From Streptomyces achromogenes (GTDB lineage Bacteria > Actinomycetota > Actinomycetes > Streptomycetales > Streptomycetaceae), in assembly GCF_030816715.1 (NCBI RefSeq), contig NZ_JAUSYH010000001.1, positions 3,720,001 to 3,784,000 of the forward strand: DNA of 64,000 nt. Direction: 5' to 3'. Both the position numbers and the translations under genes were made by a program. How positions within the stretch are numbered: position 1 is the first letter of the stretch; each line of letters opens with the position of its first letter. Below are positions 1-10,300 of the stretch, piece by piece. A model generated the notes under the pieces. That model saw only the letters and a list, made by a program, of their open reading frames with translations, was not told the DNA's origin and made no database searches.

Positions 1-143
1 GCTCGAAGAAGGCGTTCCTCGGGCTCCAGTACGTCACCCACCTCTCGGTCTCCGGCCAGGAGAAGGCCCTCAAGGTCACCTTTCCGGTGCAACACCGCGC
101 TGACGGCCCGCGGTTCGTCTCGGGATTGCCGGTGACGCGCTGA
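1..143 (+). CDS. C-terminal end of an unknown protein (5' part outside window)
   Basis: Reading from base 3 the frame is open and ends in TGA at 141-143, giving about 46 residues (SKKAFLGLQY...GLPVTR). I see no catalytic motif and do not recognise the family. The alternating hydrophobic/polar pattern suggests beta strands. Codon third positions are G/C-rich as in neighbouring genes, so the frame is probably real. It converges on the orphan Hint fragment, which begins about 55 bp downstream, so this gene may mark the boundary of the toxin locus. Confidence 0.5.
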   Translation, partial: SKKAFLGLQYVTHLSVSGQEKALKVTFPVQHRADGPRFVSGLPVTR

Positions 144-197
144 CGGGAGTACGGCTGAAACAGGTGGACCCGTGTTTTGCTCGTGGCCTGGTGTAAT

Positions 198-600
198 GAG
201 GTGTCCCCAGCCAGCACATGGTACGTGTGGAGGTCACCGATGGTGAGGTCGTAGGTCGTGGTGTTCGCGTGGTACAGGCGGATGCCTGTGACCTCGGTCG
301 TGCCGGTCGGGGTCTGGAGGACGTCGCCGGGGTTGAGGTCCTTGGCGTCGACGAAGGCCGACTGGGTCTCGTCGTAGAAGGGGTGGTGGAAGGTCGTCTG
401 GAGGTGCGCGTCCTGGGCGGCAGCCGTGGATGTCGTGCTGACCGCCGCCACCGGCTGGGTCGCCGGCGCCTGACCCTCAGCGTGGCCGTGACCGGCCGAC
501 AGTGCGCCCAGCACCGCCGCCGACGCCGCCAGGCCGAACGCCGCCTTGCGCGCCACCTTCTTGCCGAGAGACTTCACCCCGGTCTTCTTCGCACCACATG
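198..600 (-). pseudogene. Orphan Hint-domain fragment, remnant of an RHS toxin cassette
   Basis: Read on the minus strand this encodes KKTGVKSLGKKVARKAAFG..., then LHTYHVLAGDT. It is a near-identical copy of about 375 bp of the Hint domain inside the large RHS gene (matching bases about 1830-2220). The copy lacks the N-terminal Hint half with the catalytic Cys. It diverges just where the intact gene encodes the PVLVHN junction before its toxin, so no toxin moiety is attached. It has no credible start codon or ribosome binding site; a GTG inside the match is the only candidate. It lies about 35-45 bp downstream of the immunity gene, where displaced alternative cassettes of polymorphic toxins usually sit. 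I infer a leftover of cassette recombination. Confidence 0.8.
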
Positions 601-632
601 CCTGCCCTGAACAGGTTGGCGCGGAAGAATTA

Positions 633-1325
633 TCAGTCGCGTGGGAACGCCGAGAGCACCGCTACCAGCTCACGGCTGTAGTTGTCGCAGAGGGCCAGCA
701 AGTCGCGCCCCGTCACTGACGCCAGCAGGTCGGTGCCGTCGACGGCGGTGAGGATCGCCTCGTGGCACCGACCCTCGACTTCGAGATTCCGAGTGGCGAA
801 ATAGCCCACATTGTAGGCGCGGAGTGGTTCGGCGACATTCCCGAGGTACCGCTCGCGTTCCTCCTCCCCCGGCACCACTGTCAACGTATCGTGCAAGTAC
901 ACGTCGAGGTAATCGGCCAGTTCCCGGGTGCGGACGACGATAGCGTCTGTCTGGTCCTCACTCATCTCGCCCAGCGCCTCACTCGCCAGCATCCAACCGC
1001 TGATGGCCTCCAACTGGAAGTTCTCGGCAAGCTGCGGATCGAATTCGGACTCGAACAGTGGCGCCTCACTGAATCGATCGAGCGCCTGCTGGAAAGCATC
1101 ATCAGGCTCACCATTCAGTTGGGCTGCGCCTTGGCGAAGGAGAACCGCGAGCGCTGTCGGATCGACGCCCCATTCCTCTGGCATGGTGATGTCTGTCAGG
1201 GGCGCCTGCAATCGGCGCAGCGCGAAGAACACAGCCTGGTGCCGCTGGGCCCGGTCCATCCTTCGAATCTGCGCTGTCAAAATCCCGTCGAACCGCCAGT
1301 CCACTGGGCTCCCCATCGCACTCAT
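633..1325 (-). CDS. Predicted immunity protein of the RHS deaminase toxin
   Basis: A 230-aa, mostly alpha-helical, acidic cytoplasmic protein without signal peptide or membrane segment. Its ATG (1325-1323) overlaps the TGA of the RHS toxin gene (1324-1322) as ATGA, so translation is probably coupled, as expected for an immunity partner made with its toxin. An in-frame ATG further upstream would overlap the toxin gene more deeply; I prefer the coupled start. Leu-rich helices and segments such as MPEEWGVDPTALAVLL and MLASEALGEM recall all-alpha immunity proteins of the Imm49 type, but I cannot confirm that without a profile search. The role as immunity protein is inferred from position: it is the only gene between the toxin end and the orphan Hint fragment. 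Confidence 0.7.
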   Translation of the reverse strand: MSAMGSPVDWRFDGILTAQIRRMDRAQRHQAVFFALRRLQAPLTDITMPEEWGVDPTALAVLLRQGAAQLNGEPDDAFQQALDRFSEAPLFESEFDPQLAENFQLEAISGWMLASEALGEMSEDQTDAIVVRTRELADYLDVYLHDTLTVVPGEEERERYLGNVAEPLRAYNVGYFATRNLEVEGRCHEAILTAVDGTDLLASVTGRDLLALCDNYSRELVAVLSAFPRD

Positions 1326-4300
1326 CGGTATCCCATGGTTGCCAGGAAGTTCGACCATGCCTCATGGTCTTTCCAAACGTACATGGACTGTCCTGGTATC
1401 TTCGCCTTCGTGCCAAGGGTAGTGGGTCCGACCATCTGGGCACCCACCTCTCCCAGGAAGTCCTCGCAGCCGTCCGGTGCGCAAGCGTTGCGAGACACAC
1501 CACCGGCCACTGGAGTCAAGTCGTTCGCTGCCATGTGGTTGACAGCGGTCGCCTCAGCGTGGCCCCCGTTCATATTGGCCGCGACTTCGATGTCGTCACG
1601 CGCAAGCGACCTGATGTAGTCGAGCTGCGCCTTCTCCAGGCCGCCACCAGCACCTGAGACCACATGCACGAGCGAACCATCGGTTCTACGGGCGGCTGTT
1701 ACCGCAGTCGTCCGGAAGACGTCACGCGCGAACGGGCTCTTGATCTTGCTATGGATGTCATCGGCCAGCCGCTTCGCCCCTGCCGCGATCTCCTCCTCGT
1801 CGCAGTTGTGGACGAGGACTGGAGTGTCTCCGGCCGTCACGTAGTACGTGTGGAGGTCGCCGATGGTGAGGTCGTACGTCGTGGTGTTCGCGTGGTACAG
1901 GCGGATGCCCGTGACCTCGGTCGTGCCGGTCGGGGTCTGGAGGACGTCGCCAGGCTCGAGGTCCTTGGCCTCTACGAAGGCGGACTGGGTCCTGTCGTAG
2001 AAGGGGTGGTGGAAGGTCGTCTGGAGGTGAGCGTCGTCCTGCGTGGCCGCTCCGGCGACCGTGCTGACCGCCGCCACCGGCTGGGTCGCCGGCGCCTTAG
2101 CTTCACCGTGGCCGTGACCGGCCGACAGCGCGCCCAGCACCGCCGCCGACGCCGCCAGGCCGAACGCCGCCTTGCGCGCCACCTTCTTGCCGAGAGACTT
2201 CACCCCGGCCTTCTTCACGCCGGCCTTCTCATCGGCCTTCTCAGCGGTCTTGGCCGCCGTCGCCTTCACCGTCACGTCCACGAAGTCGTGGTCCGTGTGC
2301 GTCACGATGACCGCGGTCACCGTGTGGGCCTGGGTGCCCGTCGCGCCCGGCACCGAGTTGGTGATCTTCTCGCCCACTCGCACCTGGTCGATGGCCTTGG
2401 TCGTGCCGTCGGCCATCAGGACGGGGGTCGAGCCGGTGAAGCTGTGACAGGTCGGCCCCGCCTCATCCGAATGCGACTGCGACCGAGACCCCGCCCCCTC
2501 CGAGTCCGCCCGGGAAGCCGCCGCCTCCGTCGCGTCCGTCGCCGCTGTTTCCTCGGCCTCCGTCGCGCCCTTGCCGAAGAGGCCGCCGACGACCTTCATC
2601 GCCTTCGGAGCCGCCTTGGCCAGCAGCTTGCCGCCGATCTTGCCCAGGGCGCCGCCCACCGCGCCGGCGATCGCACCAGTCACCGCCGCGCCCGCGAAGG
2701 CACCCGCGTCACAGTCGTCGCCGCCGTTCTGCGCGCACGCGAAGCCCTGTTCCACCAGGGAGCCCACCGCGCCCGCCACCGCCGCACAGCCGATCGAACC
2801 GACACCGGCCGTCAACGCCTCGCAGCCCGCGAAGACCGCCGTGGAGACCACGAACGACGTGATCGCCGCCGCGTGGTGCTTCGCGTAGGTCGCCGTGGCC
2901 TTCGCCGCCTTCACCGTGGCGTGGTACGCCGTCCTCGAGGCCGACGCCACCGCGTGCGCCGCCTTCTTCACGGTGTGCGCGACCTTCTTCGCCGCCTTCT
3001 TCACGGTGCTGACGACGCGGTGCGCCGCCTTCGACGCCTTGTGATAGGCGGTATGGACGGCATGGACCACCCGGCGGGCCGCGCGTTTCACCTTCCGGGC
3101 CGTGTAGTGGTAGACGCGGCGCACCACCCGCACCGTCGCGTGGTACACGTCCCGGACGTGATGGACCACCTTGTGCGCCGCGTGCTTCACCGCGTGGACG
3201 ACCTTGCGGGCCACGTGCTTGGCCGCGTGGTAGACTTTCTTCGCCGCGTGCTTCACCGTCTTGCTGACCTTGTGGACGGCCTTCTTCGCACCGCACACCA
3301 CGTCGTACCAGGAGCAGTTGCCCGACTCGTCCGTGCCCGCCATCGGGTTGTCGTTGACGTACGCGAAGGGGTTCGCGGAGACCGAGTTCGGCACCGGGTT
3401 CAGCGACACGCTGTCCTTGTTGAGGAACACGCCCGTGTCCGGGTCGTACCAGCGGGACGCCGTGCCCACGTCACCCGTGCCGGGTTCGGTCCAGCCGGAC
3501 TGGAAGCCGAGGTGGCCGATGACCGTGTTCGTCGGGGAGACCACCTTGCCCAGCGGGTCGTAGGACGCCGAGCCCGCCAGCGTCGTCGCGCCGGAGGTGA
3601 AGGACCCGACCACGTCGTTGTGCTGGTCGGTGAGGGCCAGGACCCCTGTGCCGCCGATGCTCTTGACGCCCACCAGGCCGCCGCCCGGGTCGAACGTGTA
3701 GGTGTCGTCCCCGTCGGAGGCGATGGTGTTGCCCGCGCCCGAGTAGGCGAAGGTGCGGGTCATGCCCGTCGACGTGACGCGGTCCGTGATGTTGCGGCCG
3801 GTCGCGTCCAGCGTGTAGGACTGCTCGCCCGCGACGATCTGCCCGCCGAAGGCGTCCGTCTTGTACGCGACCGTCCCGCCGGCCGTCGACGACTCCTGGG
3901 TCATCGTGCCGCGCGCCGAGTACGTGTAGCTGTGCGTGCCGTCCGAGGTGAGTTCGTCGCGCTGGTCGTAGGTGTAGACGTCCGCGCCGTTGCGGACGCG
4001 GTTGCCCGACGCGTCGTAGGCGTACGCGGTCGTGGTGGACCCGTTGTTCCACGACGTCAGGCGGTTGGCCCAGTCGTAGCCGTACGTGTTCGCCGACGCG
4101 CCGGACACGCCCGTCGTCGTCTTCGACGTCAGGTTGCCGTTCCCGTCGTAGCCGTAGGCGAAGCTCGCCATCGTCGAGGCGCCCTGGACGAGGACGTCGT
4201 TGGTGAGCTCGTGCGCGCTGTTGTAGGTGAAGGTGCGGGTCTGGCCCGTCGAGCCGTACTTGACCGTCTTCAGGTCGTTCAGCTGGTCGTAGGTGTACGT

Positions 4301-7300
4301 CAACTGGTTGCCCGTCGCCGGGTCGTTCAGGGACGACAGGCGGCCCGCGGTGTCGTAGCCGTAGGTCGTCGTGCCGGCGGCGTCCGTGCGGGAGGTGACG
4401 TTCGCGTCGTCGTTGTAGGCGAAGCTCGACGTGCCCGCCGAACCGGACGTCGTCAGCAGGTCGCCGCGGTCGTCGTAGGTGAACGCGTCGTGCGTGGCGT
4501 CCTGGTGGTCGGCCGCGCCGGCGATGCCCGCCTCGTCGGTGTCGGCCGACAACACACGGCCGTCGGCGTCGTAGGTGAAGCTGCGCCTCGCGGTCGCCGC
4601 GTCGGCGCCCGCGCCGGACATCGACTTCAGCTGGCCCACGTTGTCGTACGTCATCGACGTCGTCGTGCCGCCGGGGAGCGTGGCGCCCGTCAGCTGTCCG
4701 TCGGCGTCGTAGGCGAACGTCGTGGTCGAGTCGGCGGCCGAGGTGTACTGGGCCGTGGACGGTTCGGTGATCTTCTCCTGCTGCCCCCACGGGGTGTACG
4801 CGTAGCGCCAGGAGTTGCCGCGGCCGTCGGTGAAGCGGGTGCGGTTGCCGGCCGCGTCGTAGCCGAAGGTCGTCGTGATCGACGTCGACGCGTCGACCGG
4901 CTGTATCTCCTGGGTGACGGTGCCGGCCGCGTCGTAGGTGAAGTGGCTGGTGTGGCCGCGGGCGTCGGTGGCGGCGGTCACGTTGCCGACGCCGTCGTAG
5001 GCCTGCGAGGTCGACCAGAGCTGGACGTTGTTCGCGTCGTAGGCGCGCGTGGTCGTCGGGTCGCCGGCGGCGTTGTAGTCGGTCTGGGTCCAGGTGTTGT
5101 CGGGCAGGATCGTCTTCTGCTGGTTGCCCTCGAAGTCGTAGGTGTAGCGGGTGGTGTTGCCCGCGCCGTCGGTGACCGAGGTGACGTCACCGGCCCGGTT
5201 GTAGCCGTAGGACGACGTCACCCCGCCCGGCGAGGTGGTCGAGGAGGCGTGCGCCCCGTAGGGGTTGCCGGTGGTGACCGCGTAGGACGTGGTGCTCGTC
5301 AGGGTCCTCGTCGACGGACGGCGCTCCATCGTCGTCGAGGTGACCTGGCGGCCGAGGAAGTCGTACGTGGCCTGCGCCTGGGCGCCGGTGCCGTCGGTCG
5401 CGGAGAGCTGGTCGCCGTCCGCGTCGTAGACGGCGTGCGTCTTCGTGCCGTCGGGGTCGGTGACCTGGGCGACGTCGCCCAGCTGGTCGTAGAGGTAGGA
5501 GGAGGTCTTCCCGCCGGGGGAGGTGACCGAGGTCTGGTTGCCCTCGCTGTCGTACGTCCACACGGTGGTGCCCGCGTTGGGAGCCGACGCGCCCGCCGGG
5601 GTGTACGCGGGGAGCGTCTCGGAGACCTTGTTGCCCTCGGCGTCGTAGACGGTCGTCGTGACCAGACCGTCCGGGTCCTGCTCCTCGACCCCCTCGCCGA
5701 AGGTGTTGAAGCCGCTGGTGGTGACGGGGCGGACGGTGGAGGCGGTGGTGCCGTCGGGCTCCGCCTGGACGGCCGGCGCGGTGGTGACCGCGAGGTTGCC
5801 GGCCTCGTCGTAGGCGTAGTCGGTGGTGTGCTGCTCGGCGTCCGTCATGGACGTCGGCAGGCCGCGCCGGTCGTAGGTGTACCGGGTGGTCTGGGCGTCG
5901 GAGGAGCCGACCGTGCCGCCGCTGCGGCCCTTGCCGTAGAGGGAGGTCACGTCGGTCGCGGAGAGCGCCCGCTGGTAGACCTGCACGTCGCCGACCTCGC
6001 CGTTGACGACGTCGGAGGTGGCGCCCCCGGCCGTCTTCGTGCCGCCGACGGTAAGCGGTCCGGTGCCGGTCCACGGCGAGGTGTTGGTGGCGGAGCCCGC
6101 CTGTGCGCCGTTGACGTACAGCTTCATCGAGCCGTTGGCCGAGTCGAAGACGCCGACCAGGTGGGTCCAGGTGTTCAGCGGCGCGGCCGTGGACGCGGTG
6201 GCGTCGTAGAACGCGGACGGGGAGGCCACGTCGGAGCCTGCGGCGTGGAAGCGGAAGGCGTTGTCGGTCTTGGAGTACTGCAGGTAGAAGGAGGCCCGGT
6301 TGGCGCCGCCCTGGGCGACGAAGGTACGGAAGGTGGAGGCGTCGGCGAGGTTCACCCACGCGGAGACCGTGTAGGAGGCGGTGGTGTCCAGGACCGGGCT
6401 GTTCGTGGCGACGACGTCACCCGTGCCGGTCGTCGTGCCGGCGAACTTGGCCGCGTCGTCCGCCCAGGTGACCCCGGGGCCCGCGGTGGCCGTGTTCCCG
6501 GTGCCGGAGGCGTCCGTCACCGAGCGGCCGGCGGTCTGGTCCAGCTTCCACCAGGCGGCCGGGTGCCCGGAGGCGTCCCCGTACAGCGTCTCGGCGAGCA
6601 GGTTGCCCATGTCGTCGTAGCTGTTGGTGGTGGTGCGGTCGTAGCCGGAGGAGTCGTGGTCGTTCTCGGAGGCGACCTGGTCGTCCGGGGTGTACGACAC
6701 GGTCGTCACCCGGTCCACGCCGGTCGGGTCCAGTTCGGTGGACGTGGTCCGCGACGCCGCGTCGACGGTGTACTTGCTGACCGTCTCGCCGTTGTCGGTG
6801 GTCGACTGGGTGAGGTTGCCGGCCGCGTCGTAGACGTCCGACTCGAGCGTGTAGGTGCTGTTGCCGTCGGCGCTGGTCCGCTTCACCGTCGAGGTCAGAC
6901 CGTCGTCGGTGTAGGTGTACGCGGTGGTGTTGCCCATCGCGTCCGTGATGGACGCGAGCCGCCCGGCCGGGTCGTAGGCCCGGGAGGACTCGGTGAGGAG
7001 TACCGCCGGCTGCGGGTTCACCGGGTCGCCCGTGTACATCAGGCCCTGGGTGAGCAGGTCGCCGTTGTCGTCGTAGGTGTACCGGGTCTCGGTCCCGGCG
7101 GTCGTCACCTCCTTGGTCTTGTTGCCGGAGGTGTCGTAGGTGTACGTCGTCGTGTTGCCGTTGGCCGCGCCCTCGGCCGCGTTGGCGTCGGACTCGGTCA
7201 GGACCCGGTCGTAGGCGTCGTAGGTCCAGTTCTGGGTGCGGGAGTGGTCGCCGCCGCTCGCGTCGGCCACCGTCTGCGAGGTGACGTCGCCGTCGTCGTC

Positions 7301-10300
7301 GTACACGGAGGTGGTGACGGCGGCGTGGGTGGCGCCGGTGACGCGGTCGGTGAGCTGCGGGTCGTGCTCCTCGAGCACCTGCCCCGCGGTGTCGTACGTG
7401 TACGACGTCACCAGTCCGGCCGGGTAGGTGTCGGAGACGACCTTCTGGGTGAGGACCTGGCCCAGGCCGTCGAAGGTGTACGAGGTGACGAGTCCGACGG
7501 CGTCCGTCGTGGAGGCGATGTCACCGTTCTTGAGATACGCCACCTGGTTGACGGCGCCGCCGGGCGAGACGGTCTTCACCGGCAGGCCCTTGGGGACCAC
7601 CCCGCCGTCGGCGGACGGGTAGGTGCTGGTGCCGTCGCTGTAGACGGTGGTCGTGGAGCGCCCCGACGGGAAGCCCGGGACGGCCGGGCCGGTGATCGCG
7701 GTCTGGTTGCCCGCCGCGTCGTAGGTGTACGAGGTGAGGTACGTGTTGTCGGTGGCCGAGGCGGACCGGCCGTCACGCTCGGTCAGCAGCTGGTCGTTGC
7801 GCGGGTCGGCGGTGGTCAGCTGGGCCGTCGTGTCGTCGGGGTAGTACGTGTAGTACTCGGTGTTGCACTTGTTGGCGGCCTGGTCCTGGCAGGACGTGGA
7901 CGAGACCACGTTGCCGCGCACATCGTGACCGGTGATGGTCATCGCGCCGTTCGGATCGGTCACGGTGTGCTCGAAACCGGCCGAGTCGTAGCCGAAGCTG
8001 GTCTTGTTGCCGAGGCCGTCGGTCTCGGTGAGGGCGCGGTTCCCGTTGGTGACGTCGTAGGTGTACTTCAGGACCGCGGTGGTCGGGGAGGTCACGGTCA
8101 CCGTCTCGACCGGGAGCAGGCCGGTGGAGTTCTGCGCGGCCTCGTAGCTCTGGGCGACGTCCGCGGCGGAGAGCTGCGAACGGAACAGCGCGACCTCGGC
8201 GATGGAGCCCTTGAAGCGGGTCGCGTACCCGGTGTTGGAGGTGGAGCTGGTGTGCGCCTCGTCCGGCCAGTTGCCGCCGTTGAAGCCCGCGCCGACGTAC
8301 GTGTACGGCTGTCCGGTCATCGCGGCGGTGCCGGTCTGGGTGCCGACGAGGGCGCCGTCGAGGTAGACGGACTGGCTGGTGGCGCTGGTGGAGAGGACGA
8401 CCTGGTGCCACTTGCCGTCGGTGACGGCGGCGGCGGAGACGAGCGGTTTGGTGGAGCCGCCGGAGAAGTAGAACTCGCCGTGCAGTTTGCCGCTGGTGCC
8501 GACGTAGAGGACCGGCGTGTAACTCGTCGTCGTGGTGCCCGCGCTCAGCGGGTCCTTGCTCGCGCCGAGCAGCACGCCGCCCGCCGTGGTCGTCTTGAAC
8601 CACATGCTCGCCGACTCCGCGCCCGAGCCGGGCACCGAGCCGTTCGGCAGGGTCAGCGAGGAGGTGGTCCCGTCGAAGGCGGCGGCCTTCTGGTCGCTGA
8701 AGGGGCCGGCCGAGCCGAGGGTGACCGCGCTGTAGGTGCCGTCTCCGCCGCGCACCTGGTCGACGGCCGTGGTCGCGCCCGCCGCCTCGCCGAGCCGGAA
8801 GTACTCGCTCGGCGCCCCGCCGAGCACCGCGCCCCGGTAGGTGTCGCTGGAGCCGGAGACGGTGGGGGCGCCCAGCACCCAGGTTCCGCCGTTCTCGTCC
8901 GTCATCCGGGTGAGCACGGTGGAGTCGGTGTCGTACGTCATCGCCGCGTACGTCTTGCCGGACGGCCGCTTGACCGAGGTCAGCAGGGACTCGCTGTGCG
9001 TGCCGTACGTGTAGAGCGCGCTCACGTCGGCGGCGACGAGCGGGCGGCTGTACCAGCCGACGTCGGCGATGGAGCCGTTGAAGTACGTGGCGTGGCCGTC
9101 GTCGTCGCTGTACGTCGGGTGGTCGGGCCAGCTGCCGCCGAGGAAGCCGGTGCCGAGGTAGTTGAAGGACTGGTTCTTGCCGAAGGCGGTCGCGCTCTTG
9201 ATGGAGACGGTGCCGGTGCGGGAACCGACCTTGGCGTTGTCCAGGTAGAGCGACTGGGAGTTGCCCGCCGCGGACAGCACGACGTGGTGCCACTTGCCGT
9301 CGGCGACGGACGCCGAGGTCACGATCGGGTTGATGCCGCCGCTGTACCAGAACTCGGCGTTCAGTTTGCCGTCCGAGCCGACGTAGATCGACGGCGTGTA
9401 GAAACCGGACGCCTGACCGGAGCCGATGGGCTGGGAGGCGTAGGAGTAGAGCACACCGGGACCGGCGGACGTCTTGAACCAGAGCGAGAGCGCGCCGGAG
9501 TCGGTGTCGTTGCCGAGGTTCTTCGGGAGGGACACGTCGGAGGTGGTGCCGTTGAAGGTGGCCACCTTGGCGGAGGAGCCGGTGAGCGGGCCGCCGCTCT
9601 GGCCGACGGTGACGTTCTCGTACGTCGCGTTCGTCGTGCCTTCGTTGGCGAGGACGGCGTCCTTGGCGCTGGCGCCGGAGGTCTCCGACAGCGGCCAGAA
9701 GGTGTGGGGGTCGAGGTCGAGCGCCGCGTTCTGGTAGCCGGAGCCGGTGGTGTAGCCGTAGACCGTGCACTTGGTGGCCGACAGCGGTGTGCACACCTTG
9801 GTGAGCTGGTCGCCGGTGTAGCCGTAGGTCCAGGTCTGGACCGTGGCCTGGTCCCCGGAAGTGACCGGGTCGGTCACGACGGTCGCCACGTGCGGGGCGA
9901 GCGCGCCGGTCGGGGTGGTCCAGGTGAGGCCGAGGGCGCGGCCGGAGACCGCCGAGGTCATCTTGGTGATGTGGGCCGGGGTGCCGGTCCAGGTGAGGTT
10001 CAGCGCCCGCCCGTTGGCGTCCGTCACCGAGGTCAGTCCGTAGGCGCCGGAGCCCAGGGACTGGGTGAAGGTGTAGAGGGTGTCGTCCTTGTCGGTGAGT
10101 GTGTAGCCGCCGGTGACGGTCTTGAAGGTGGCGAACCGTCCGTTGCCCGGGGTGAAGGTGCCGTCGCTGTTCTTTCCGTAGCCCGCCTGGGCGCCGTCGG
10201 GGTAGGTGACCTGCACGCTCGCGACCGCTCCGGCCGCCGTGTACTGCTCGGTCACCCTCGCGTCGAAGATGCTCGACCAGCCCGCGCCGAACGCGCCCGT

